From CAXBCP01 sp047638395 (GTDB lineage: Bacteria; Pseudomonadota; Alphaproteobacteria; MPNO01; UBA830): 64,000 nt of DNA. The translations under genes and the position numbers were made by a program. Location of the stretch: assembly GCA_047638395.1 (NCBI GenBank), contig JBLIMV010000026.1, positions 12,599-76,598 on the forward strand, read 5' to 3'. A model generated the notes under the pieces. The model was not told where the DNA came from. It did no database searches and saw only the letters and a program-made list of their open reading frames with translations. Below, in pieces: positions 42,368 through 49,951 of this stretch. The stretch's first letter is position 1. Each line of letters starts with the position of its first letter.

Positions 42368-43570
42368 ATGGCAGACACAGATACCGCCGCCCGCCCGCAG
42401 ACCTCCCCCAACACGCCGCCCGAAGGCGCCACGGCCGTTCTTGTCCTCGGCAATGGAGAGACCATCTGGGGCACCGGGATCGGCGCCACCGGCACCACGA
42501 CCGGCGAGGTCTGCTTCAACACCTCTATTACGGGCTACCAGGAAATCCTGACCGACCCGTCCTATGCCGGCCAGATCATCACGTTTACATTTCCCCATAT
42601 CGGCAATGTCGGCGCCAACCCGGAAGACATCGAGACGACGACCCCGGCGGCCCGCGGCCTGATCCTGCGCGGCGACATCACGCACCCGTCGAGCTGGCGC
42701 GCGGCCCAGCATCTCGACGCGTGGCTCAAATCGAACAACCTGATCGGCCTCGCCGGGGTTGATACGCGGCGCCTGACTCGCCTGATCCGCGATTCGGGCG
42801 CGCCGACCGGCGTGATCCATCATGCGCCCGCCAAAGACGGGCAGGTGAACTTCGACCTCCCGTCTCTCACGAGCGCGGCGTCCGCGTGGCCCGGGCTCGA
42901 GGGCATGGACCTCGCCAAAGAGGTCACCTGCCGCCAGACCTATAGCTGGGACGAAAGCCTGTGGGCGCTGCACGAAGGCTATGGCAGGCAGAACGATCCC
43001 AAGTTCCACGTCGTCGCGATGGATTTCGGCGCCAAGCGCAACATCCTCCGCGCGCTGGCCTCTGCGGGATGCAAAGTCACCGTCGTGCCCGCCACGGCGA
43101 GCGCCGAAGAGGTGCTGCGCCACAAACCCGACGGCATTTTCCTGTCCAACGGACCGGGCGACCCGGCGGCGACCGGCGAATATGCCGTGCCGGTGATCAA
43201 ACAACTGATCAAATTCGGCCTGCCGATGTTCGGCATCTGCCTTGGCCACCAGCTGCTGAGCCTCGCACTGGGCGCGCGCACCAAAAAGATGCATCTCGGC
43301 CACCGCGGCGGCAACCACCCGGTCAAAGACCTCGCGACCGGCAAGGTGGAGATCACCAGCCAGAACCACGGCTTCGTCGTCGACCAGGACACCCTGCCCG
43401 ACGGCGTGGAGCTGACCCACACATCGCTGTTCGACGGCACGCTGGAGGGCATCCGCCTAACCGGCAAACCGGTCTTCTCGGTCCAGCACCACCCGGAAGC
43501 CAGCCCCGGCCCGCAGGACAGCCACTATCTGTTCGACCGGTTCGTGGAGATGATGGAAGCGGCGGGTTAA
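42368..43570 (+). CDS. carA: Carbamoyl-phosphate synthase small subunit CarA
   Basis: A 400-residue glutamine amidotransferase subunit. The N-terminal half has LGNGETIWGTGIGATG, GEVCFNTSITGYQEILTDPSYAGQIITFTFPHIGN and AGVDTRRLTRLIRDSG. The class I amidotransferase half has the catalytic Cys in MFGICLGHQLLSLALG, the NGPGDP loop and the His/Glu of SVQHHPEASPGP. It supplies ammonia to CarB for arginine and pyrimidine synthesis. Start at 42368 follows GGAAGAAG and matches an N-terminus slightly longer than usual. carB does not follow; a toxin-antitoxin pair does, after a good terminator. Confidence 0.96.
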   Translation: MADTDTAARPQTSPNTPPEGATAVLVLGNGETIWGTGIGATGTTTGEVCFNTSITGYQEILTDPSYAGQIITFTFPHIGNVGANPEDIETTTPAARGLILRGDITHPSSWRAAQHLDAWLKSNNLIGLAGVDTRRLTRLIRDSGAPTGVIHHAPAKDGQVNFDLPSLTSAASAWPGLEGMDLAKEVTCRQTYSWDESLWALHEGYGRQNDPKFHVVAMDFGAKRNILRALASAGCKVTVVPATASAEEVLRHKPDGIFLSNGPGDPAATGEYAVPVIKQLIKFGLPMFGICLGHQLLSLALGARTKKMHLGHRGGNHPVKDLATGKVEITSQNHGFVVDQDTLPDGVELTHTSLFDGTLEGIRLTGKPVFSVQHHPEASPGPQDSHYLFDRFVEMMEAAG

Positions 43571-43653
43571 GCCGGCGAGACAGGCAGTGCCCGACCGGAT
43601 AATGCCCGGCCGGATAATAGCTGCCCTGCGGGGAAGTGTGCAGATAAAGGCCG

Positions 43654-43678
43654 CCGGCATTTCAGTGCCGGTTTTTTT
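43654..43678 (+). terminator. Rho-independent terminator of carA
   Basis: Stem CCGGCA / TGCCGG with a 6-base loop, followed by seven T. It separates carA from the downstream toxin-antitoxin genes. Confidence 0.85.
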
Positions 43679-43716
43679 ATCTTTAGAATTGATAGGTGAT
43701 AGGTTACACTTGTCAG

Positions 43717-43995
43717 ATGATCGTGCGTTTCCGGCACAAAGGCCTCAGGCGGCTATATGAGCGGGACGACCGGCGCGGACTTCCGGCGGCCCATGCCGAC
43801 AGGATTTCGCGCGTCCTCGCCCGGCTCGACGTAGCGACCGCCCCTCAACAGATGGACCTGCCCGGTTTCCGGCTGCATCCGTTAAAGGGCGACCTCGCGG
43901 GATATTGGGCCGTGAGCGTGTCGGGCAACTGGCGGATTATATTCCGGTTCGACGGCGCCGATGCCAGCGACGTAGAACTGATCGATTATCACTAG
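43717..43995 (+). CDS. RelE/HigB-family toxin
   Basis: A 92-residue protein: MIVRFRHKGLRRLYERDDRRGLPAAHADRISRVLARLDVA, LPGFRLHPLKGDLAGYWAVSVSGNWRIIFRFDG and the end DVELIDYH. This is the compact HigB/RelE plasmid-killer fold that cleaves mRNA on the ribosome (basic KGLRRL, WRIIFR and terminal His region). Unlike the higB at 3966 it has a normal ATG. It is followed by a HigA-type antitoxin. Its own promoter must lie in the 40 bp after the carA terminator. Confidence 0.88.
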   Translation: MIVRFRHKGLRRLYERDDRRGLPAAHADRISRVLARLDVATAPQQMDLPGFRLHPLKGDLAGYWAVSVSGNWRIIFRFDGADASDVELIDYH

Positions 43996-44055
43996 CGAAC
44001 GCAGCATCTGGCTCATGCAGTATCTGGCTAACGCAACGTCAGGAGGACAGACAAC

Positions 44056-44346
44056 ATGACGATGAAGAACCCGCCCCATCCGGGCCTGTCGGTTCGGCAG
44101 GATTGCCTGGAGCCACTTGACCTGAGCGTGACCGAAGCGGCGAAAACCCTTGGCGTCAGCCGCAAACAGCTCTCCGACATCGTAAACGGGCATGCGGGTA
44201 TTTCGCCTGAAATGGCGATCCGCCTCGACAAGGCGTTCGGCGGCGGCGCGGAAACGTGGCACCGCCTCCAGGGCGCCTATGACCTCGCCCAGGCAATGAA
44301 ACATGCCGACCGCATCAAGGTGAAACGCGTGGCATCGGCAGCGTGA
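44056..44346 (+). CDS. higA: HigA-family antitoxin
   Basis: A 96-residue XRE protein: MTMKNPPHPGLSVRQDCLEPLDLSVTEAAKTLGVSRKQLSDIVNGHAGISPEMAIRLDKAFGGGAETWHRLQGAYDLAQA. The helix-turn-helix spans about residues 25-62. It should bind the RelE/HigB toxin encoded 60 bp upstream and repress the pair. Its last codons overlap the GTG start of a CHAP-domain lipoprotein gene (GTGA), an unusual coupling for a toxin-antitoxin operon. Confidence 0.9.
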   Translation: MTMKNPPHPGLSVRQDCLEPLDLSVTEAAKTLGVSRKQLSDIVNGHAGISPEMAIRLDKAFGGGAETWHRLQGAYDLAQAMKHADRIKVKRVASAA

Positions 44347-45071
44347 AACAACACGGGGCAACAGAAGGCGGGACGACAGAGGGCGGGACGACGGAGCGCG
44401 CGGTGCCACACGGCTCTGCAGGACAGGCACGATCTGCAACACCCTTCAGGCGCGCACCTTCTATACGCGTGACCGCACTGCTGGGCGGCCTGCTCGCCGC
44501 GTTCACGCTCACGGGGTGTGCCGGACCGGAGACGCCGACCGGCACCAAAGCTGACAGACAGACCAGCACCGTTACACGCCCGGACGATCCCGACTCCACA
44601 CGGCAACGTTCGGATCGCGCCGGTCACGCCCACGCCAGACACGCGCGAACCACACGGCTCCCCGCCCCCCGTATCGTGCACGCCCGCGGGCGGTTGCAAT
44701 GCGTTCCTTTCGCCCGCCGCCACGTGAACATTTCGCTCCGCGGCCATGCCTGGACCTGGTGGCGCGCCGCGAAGGGCCGCTACGAACGCGGCCGCCGGCC
44801 ACAGGTTGGATCGGTGCTGGTGCTGAAGCGGCGCGGCAGAAGCCTGGGCCATATCGCCGTGGTGACGCGGATCGTGGGGCCGCGCGAGATTATCGCCGAT
44901 CACGCCAACTGGCTGAACCGCGGCCGCATCCATCTCGGCACCCCGGTGCGCGACGTCTCGAAGAACAACGACTGGTCCGCCGTGCGGATCTGGTACACGC
45001 CGGGCAACACTTTGGGGCGGTCAACCTATCCGGCCTATGGCTTTATTTACCCGCGGGCGACGGATAGCTGA
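44343..45071 (+). CDS. CHAP-domain lipoprotein (putative peptidoglycan amidase)
   Basis: A 242-residue protein if started at the GTG overlapping the antitoxin stop. A lipoprotein-like segment (VTALLGGLLAAFTLTGCAGPE) lies at residues 43-63, so the true start may be the GTG at about 44469. The CHAP core has Cys in GRLQCVPFARRHVNISLRGHAWTWW, His in RSLGHIAVVTRIVG and Asn/Asp in DHANW. CHAP enzymes cut peptidoglycan cross-bridges or glutathionylspermidine-like amides. The linker is Arg/Thr/Pro-rich. If lipidated it acts in the periplasm. Confidence 0.75.
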   Translation: MKQHGATEGGTTEGGTTERAVPHGSAGQARSATPFRRAPSIRVTALLGGLLAAFTLTGCAGPETPTGTKADRQTSTVTRPDDPDSTRQRSDRAGHAHARHARTTRLPAPRIVHARGRLQCVPFARRHVNISLRGHAWTWWRAAKGRYERGRRPQVGSVLVLKRRGRSLGHIAVVTRIVGPREIIADHANWLNRGRIHLGTPVRDVSKNNDWSAVRIWYTPGNTLGRSTYPAYGFIYPRATDS

Positions 45072-45133
45072 GGTGGGATGGCGCCACGTGTTGGAATGAC
45101 CACAAAAGACGACGCACCGTTTATGAAGCCGTA

Positions 45134-45442
45134 GTGACCAATATCGATACATTTTTCACGTCGTCAACCAGTACGAGGGGCTACTCCCAACACCTCTGCG
45201 CCAATAGATCAGCATGGTTAGTAGGGTCGGATGATGTAACTAGAATCAGGAATCGCCTGTCCGAGACAATCAAGAATTCGGAACTGGAAGATTCAAGAAC
45301 TACCGCCATTAGTGGCTTCATTCTCGCGATGCCAAAAAATCTGCGTAAACGGCAACATATGCCAGCTGGAACAACTCTCTTAGGATTGAGTGACTTCCCA
45401 TTTGAAGAACCAGAAAAACGAAAACCAGCGCAGTTTAATTGA
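45134..45442 (+). CDS. Hypothetical short ORF in an AT-rich patch
   Basis: A 102-residue frame (MTNIDTFFTSSTSTRGYSQHLCANRSAWLVGSDDV ... ending EEPEKRKPAQFN). Composition is AT-rich, unlike the flanking genes. No motif is recognised. The next 850 bp hold a decayed gene, so this may be a fragment of the same transferred segment rather than a functional gene. No strong ribosome site is visible. Confidence 0.3.
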   Translation: MTNIDTFFTSSTSTRGYSQHLCANRSAWLVGSDDVTRIRNRLSETIKNSELEDSRTTAISGFILAMPKNLRKRQHMPAGTTLLGLSDFPFEEPEKRKPAQFN

Positions 45443-45461
45443 GAAAATTCGTGGGTGTACT

Positions 45462-46289
45462 TCTAATTAATGGTTGTCTAACAACCCTACATACCCGTCA
45501 GGATTTAGCGGATGAATTACCACGAAGATTCGTGATCTAATAGCAACGCATAATTCTATATAGACGTCTCCTATAACTGGCGCGCGCCGGAGAGGCCTAC
45601 AACTACTCCGAAGAAGTCTTACAGACCCTACAGACAATAGCGTTGCACAAGTTAGATGGGCAGACGAACAACTGGGTATCGAGTTCGACACGAACTTTCT
45701 ATTGGTGCAAGGCACCTACGAAGCCCGGGCAGAAAATGCGCATTTCCAAGGTGCTGACCCAGATCAAGTGATAAAAAATTGTATTCACTGGCTGAGCGAC
45801 GAACCATTCTCGACGAGACCTGCTTTGTTAGGATCTTATACAGCTGCAGGCCACCTAGCCGACTACGATTTAGCGCTTAAGTTTGTAGATATTGCCCTCA
45901 TTTCAAACCCTCAAGCTGTCGAGCTAAAGAACAACAAGATTGTTGCTCTGGCGAGATTAGCAAAGGTCAAAGAAGCTCGGTTGATGCTCAATTCGATCAG
46001 CGAAAAAGAGCGTAGAAACAACCCTGTTCTGCGCGCAACAGAAGGCCTCGTAAATTTTCGTGAGGGAAACGATGAAATAGGCAGGAACCTCTATCGAACT
46101 ACAATCAATGAAGCGACCGGCGCAGGAAATAAAGCACTGGCAATTCGTGCCGAAGCTCATCTACTTGAAGAGGAGATAGAAGCTGGAAACCTCTCTCAGC
46201 TCGAAAACATGCCGAATATTAAAAATGCCTTCGAGAGCACGAAAGACGCCCAGTTAATTCGTCTGTGGAATGAAATTGAAAAAACCTGA
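45462..46289 (+). pseudogene. Decayed TPR-like protein gene
   Basis: In one frame the sequence reads KIRDLIATHNSI, then GLQLLRRSLTDPTDNSVAQVRWADEQLG and helical repeats AGHLADYDLALKFVDIALISNP and NKIVALARLAKVKEARLMLNSIS, to the stop at 46289. In that same frame TAA (45468), TGA (45513) and TAG (45561) interrupt the upstream part. The helix-turn-helix spacing (about 34 residues) and Ala/Leu pattern are TPR-like. The last 240 codons are open, but there is no ATG with a ribosome site; a GTG at 45702 is the best. AT-rich, so probably acquired and now dead or a truncated C-terminal fragment. Confidence 0.55.
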
Positions 46290-46360
46290 CTGCTGCTTTG
46301 AAGTAACAAACGAAAATCATCACCCCCCCACACATACCCCAACAAGCAGGGGCTCCGCCC

Positions 46361-49102
46361 CTACTTCTTCCGCATCTGAAACACCGTCCTGCCGTCCTCG
46401 CTCACCCAGATCGCGCGGGTGTTTGAGACAAAGCGGAATTTGCCGCCGGCGTTGCTGGTGTATTCGTTGTCACCGCTCTTCTCATACACCCGCTCCAGGT
46501 TCGTGCCTTTGCGCTTCACCCATATGGTGGTCGCATCGGTGCGGGTGATGATTTCGGTCACCTGGCGCCGCGGCACCTGCAGAATCCAGTCGCCGGTGAA
46601 CTGCGTGTGGCTGATCTCAGCGGGCGGGGCGGTGACGATGTCGTCCGCCGCACCCCGGGTCAGGTCGTAGCCGACGCCGCCTTTGGGCTGATATTTGACC
46701 TTCCGGTAATTGTCCCGGAACGTGATGGTGACATCTCCGCCGGGACCACCCGTATACGTGCGGGTGCGGCCGCGCTTGCGGGTATAGCGTGTCCGCTCAC
46801 CGTTATTGAGCCGCGCGTGAAAGCCCTTGTTCTTCACATTGTCGACCACCAGGCTGGCAATATTCCCCGCCCCCCGGTTCAGTGAATACACACCGGCCAG
46901 CGTCGGCTCCTGCGCGAGGGTCAGCTTGCTCCACGAACCGGACGTACCGCGGCGGTACTGCAGCTCGGTGAAGTTGTGCCGATAGCGGATCTCGGGGCCA
47001 TTGTCGCCGACCCGGTATTTGCGGCCCGCATTAGTCACCCGGTCATAGGTCTTCGGCGTGGCGCCGTTGATGCTGGCGGTGATCCGCGTTTTCGTCTGGC
47101 CGTCGACATAGATTGTGCCGTTGCGGCTGCCGACCCTGCCGGCCCAGGTGCCTTCTGTGCATTTCATGTCGTTCGTGCAGATCTGTTCCGTGGTCGCCCT
47201 GATATACGCGCCACCCGCATCCCAGCCCGCCGCCTTGGACAGCGTGATCGTATAGCCGAGGAACCGGCCGACATCGTTGTCCTTCATCCAGCCTTCGCCG
47301 TCCTCGTCGCGGCGCTGAAACCAGATGCCGACGGTCACTTCGGGGGCGAATTCGCCGAGCGCATCCTTGAGCTTTTTGACATCGCCGGACATCACCGCCT
47401 GCACTTCCTTGCTCATGCCGGTCATGTTCTGCACGGCCTCGATCACGTCGATGACGTAGCCGTGGGATTTGCCGCGCAAATCGGAGACGTCATCCTTCCA
47501 GAAGCTGAGGGTGAAGCCGCCGCCCGCACCGCCGCCGAGGCGGAAGTTGACGCTTTTGCTGAAGTACCACTTGGCGTCTTTCGTATCGTCGCGGTTGCCG
47601 GTGCAGTTAAAGGCCATCCCGGCCTCGCCCTCGAAGTTCAGCAGGAAGCCTGCCTCGACACCAACGCCGATGGCCCAGGTGTTCGTGCCCACCGGGCAGC
47701 TGATTTTCGGACGATCGCCGACGACGTTGTCGCTGCGGGGCGGGCCGTCTCCCTCCGCCGCCGCGCTGGCGCCCGAGCGGATATTGCTCCGCATGGCAGT
47801 GTCCTGGCTCATCGATGAGCCCTTGGTCAGCATCGGCACAATAACGGCGGAATCCTTCGACAACTGGGCCATGGCGGCCTTGCGCATCACGCCTTCCTTG
47901 GTGAGCACGCACATGCCGTTCAGCTTGCGCTTCAGGTACGGCTTGCAGGGCTTGCCCTTGTCGGTGATGCGGCAGGCCTTCTGATTCTCGCTGCCGCAGC
48001 CGACGCACCGGCCGTTGCGCGAGGTCGTCCATTCGGCGCATTGACGCCCGGCCTTGAATACCCGGCACGACGGCTCACCCGCACCGCCACAGGGCTTGCA
48101 GGTGTTGTTGCCATCCGGCTTGTAGTTGCCGCGGCAGGGATAGCCCGTGGCGAGCTTGGGGCAGGCCGTCTGGTTGGGGCCGCCGCAACGCTGGCAGGTC
48201 CGGCCGATCTTTTTGGTATCCGGCGCGCAGCGCTTGCCGGCCTTTGTCACCGGGCAGGGTTTTTGGCCGTGCAGGCCGCAGGAGGTGCATTTGCGTTCGC
48301 TATTCGGGGTGAGCCAGGCGTCGCAGCGCAGGCCGCCGGTCACCTTGAGGCAGGCGGGCTGGTTCCGGCCGCCGCAGGTGAAGCAGCTACCGCCGAGTTT
48401 CATCGTGCCCGGATCGCACTGTTTGCCTTCCTTGAACGCGCGGCAGGCTTTCTGGCCGTTGCCGCCGCAGGGGGCGCAGATGTTGCGGCTGTTGGGTTCC
48501 AGCTTGCCTTTGCAGGGGAAGCCCTTGGCGAGCTTCGGGCAGGCTTCCTGGCCGCGGTTGCCGCAAGCTCTGCAGATGCCCTTGGATTTGGTCGTGCCGA
48601 TATTGCACGCACCGCCGGCCTTGCCGGCCCGGCAGGATTTCTGGTTGGTGCCGCCACAGGGCTTGCAGAAGCCGCGACTGTCAGGAGCGTAGCGGCCGGC
48701 GCAGGGATAGCCTTTCTTCGATTTCTTACAGGCTATTTCGTTGCGGCCGCCACAGCTCGCATAGCATGTGCCTGAGATCTTCATCAGGCCTTTGTTGCAT
48801 TGCGGGCCTTTTTTCGATTTCGGGCAGTATTCCTGGCGGGCACCGCCGCAGGGCCGGCACAAACCGCGGAGCTTGCCGAGCCCGGAATCGCAGACCGGGC
48901 CCTTGTAGCGGACGGGACAGGGCGGCTGGCCTCTGGCGCTGCATTCATGTTTGCTGATCGCGGCTTCGGCCGCGGTGGGGTCGACCGCGATGTCGATTGC
49001 GGTCACCGCGGTCGCCGCAAAGGCGAGCAGGATGCAGACGAAAACCGCCCGGATCATCGATGCGCAATAATGTGTCATTTTATTTTTGCCGTTGGTGTTC
49101 AT
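46361..49102 (-). CDS. Large secreted protein with eleven 4-Cys repeats and a beta-rich C-terminus
   Basis: A 913-residue exported protein. Signal peptide: residues about 17-50 (MIRAVFVCILLAFAATAVTA...). Residues about 54-405 hold eleven units of 31-32 residues with the pattern C-G-G-x-x-Q-x-x-C-x7-8-C-x10-12-C, for example CGGTNQKSCRAGKAGGACNIG. Odd and even units alternate slightly in length and in sequence (GYPC...PDS versus G-x-C...TKK), pointing to growth by dimer duplication. The rest (about 470-913) is Gly/Thr-rich and beta-type, with few cysteines. No known family recognised. Upstream at 49179-49196 is a palindrome shared with 51599-51616, and the adjacent response regulator is a likely controller. 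Confidence 0.75.
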   Translation of the reverse strand: MNTNGKNKMTHYCASMIRAVFVCILLAFAATAVTAIDIAVDPTAAEAAISKHECSARGQPPCPVRYKGPVCDSGLGKLRGLCRPCGGARQEYCPKSKKGPQCNKGLMKISGTCYASCGGRNEIACKKSKKGYPCAGRYAPDSRGFCKPCGGTNQKSCRAGKAGGACNIGTTKSKGICRACGNRGQEACPKLAKGFPCKGKLEPNSRNICAPCGGNGQKACRAFKEGKQCDPGTMKLGGSCFTCGGRNQPACLKVTGGLRCDAWLTPNSERKCTSCGLHGQKPCPVTKAGKRCAPDTKKIGRTCQRCGGPNQTACPKLATGYPCRGNYKPDGNNTCKPCGGAGEPSCRVFKAGRQCAEWTTSRNGRCVGCGSENQKACRITDKGKPCKPYLKRKLNGMCVLTKEGVMRKAAMAQLSKDSAVIVPMLTKGSSMSQDTAMRSNIRSGASAAAEGDGPPRSDNVVGDRPKISCPVGTNTWAIGVGVEAGFLLNFEGEAGMAFNCTGNRDDTKDAKWYFSKSVNFRLGGGAGGGFTLSFWKDDVSDLRGKSHGYVIDVIEAVQNMTGMSKEVQAVMSGDVKKLKDALGEFAPEVTVGIWFQRRDEDGEGWMKDNDVGRFLGYTITLSKAAGWDAGGAYIRATTEQICTNDMKCTEGTWAGRVGSRNGTIYVDGQTKTRITASINGATPKTYDRVTNAGRKYRVGDNGPEIRYRHNFTELQYRRGTSGSWSKLTLAQEPTLAGVYSLNRGAGNIASLVVDNVKNKGFHARLNNGERTRYTRKRGRTRTYTGGPGGDVTITFRDNYRKVKYQPKGGVGYDLTRGAADDIVTAPPAEISHTQFTGDWILQVPRRQVTEIITRTDATTIWVKRKGTNLERVYEKSGDNEYTSNAGGKFRFVSNTRAIWVSEDGRTVFQMRKK

Positions 49103-49178
49103 CTCAAGCCTGCCCCTGTGGTCGCCTAAATCGGGTTATTCGATACCCGTAATTTCTCAAATCCCGGCGCCGTCTTCT

Positions 49179-49196
49179 ATGGGTAGGATTACCCAA
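49179..49196. promoter_or_regulatory. Candidate response-regulator site (ATGGGTA-GGAT-TACCCAA)
   Basis: Inverted heptamers matching the NarL half-site consensus TACYYMT on the right-hand strand reading, with a 4-bp spacer. About 77 bp upstream of the Cys-repeat gene. The same arrangement is at 51599-51616. Confidence 0.5.
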
Positions 49197-49219
49197 TCGG
49201 CGCCGATTGTTCTTCCGCC

Positions 49220-49897
49220 CTAACTTTCAGCCGTCTCTTCCAGCAATCCGTCTTCGAGCGCGCGGGCCATCAGCTCGGCCACCGAATGGACGCCGAGCTT
49301 CGCCATCAGACTGGCGCGATGTTTTTCCGCCGTGCGCGGGGAGATGCCCTGGGCCCCGGCGATTTCCTTCGTGGTGCGGCCGCGCAGGACCATCTGCAGG
49401 GTCTGCTGTTCGCGCGGCGTCAGATCGGTTTGCGGTGGCGCATCCTCGATCAATGCCAGGCAGTCGGGCGCGATGAACCTGCCGCCGCGCAGGATCAGCG
49501 GCAGCTTTTCATACAGGAGCGCGTTCGAGCCGCCCTTGGCGAACATGCCGTCGACACCGGCCTCGATCAGCTGTGCCAACACGCCGGGGGCGGTGACGGA
49601 TGAAAACACGACGACCTTGGTCTCCGGGCTCCAGCGGCGGATTTCATTAAAAATTTCGGCCCCGCCCGACAGCGGCATGGTGAGGTCGAGGAGGAGAAGA
49701 TCGGGGCGGTGCTGCTTGGCGGCGGCGAGGGTCTCGAACCCGTCGGCGGCTTCGGCGACGACCGTTATGGGCGGATCGTCAACCACGCCGGGCGTCTCCA
49801 GCGCGGCACGCAGACCGCTCCGCACGATCTCATGATCGTCCGCGATAATGGCCGTAAAACGCGACCTACCTACTTTTACAAACTGCGCCTGCCCCAT
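49220..49897 (-). CDS. NarL/FixJ-family response regulator
   Basis: A 225-residue protein. Receiver domain: IIADDHEIVRSGLRAAL (acidic pair about 19-20), phospho-acceptor Asp in DLLLLDLTMPLSGG (about 73), Thr/Ser in VVVFSSVT and Lys in MFAKGG. C-terminal LuxR helix-turn-helix: LTPREQQTLQMVLRGRTTKEIAGAQGISPRTAEKHRASLMAKLGVHSVAEL. It is 54 bp downstream of the histidine kinase on the same strand, so the pair is one two-component system. Matching palindromes upstream of the Cys-repeat gene and before the kinase suggest its targets. Confidence 0.92.
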   Translation of the reverse strand: MGQAQFVKVGRSRFTAIIADDHEIVRSGLRAALETPGVVDDPPITVVAEAADGFETLAAAKQHRPDLLLLDLTMPLSGGAEIFNEIRRWSPETKVVVFSSVTAPGVLAQLIEAGVDGMFAKGGSNALLYEKLPLILRGGRFIAPDCLALIEDAPPQTDLTPREQQTLQMVLRGRTTKEIAGAQGISPRTAEKHRASLMAKLGVHSVAELMARALEDGLLEETAES

Positions 49898-49951
49898 GAC
49901 GCAAAAGCTATAGGATTGCAGAACCTTTGCAAACAGCGCGGGGGCACGGTT

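Noticed and set aside
43705..43715. GTTACACTTG before the second toxin as a third cassette end
   Set aside because: Only seven bases match the cassette palindrome and there is no inverted partner, so it is probably chance.
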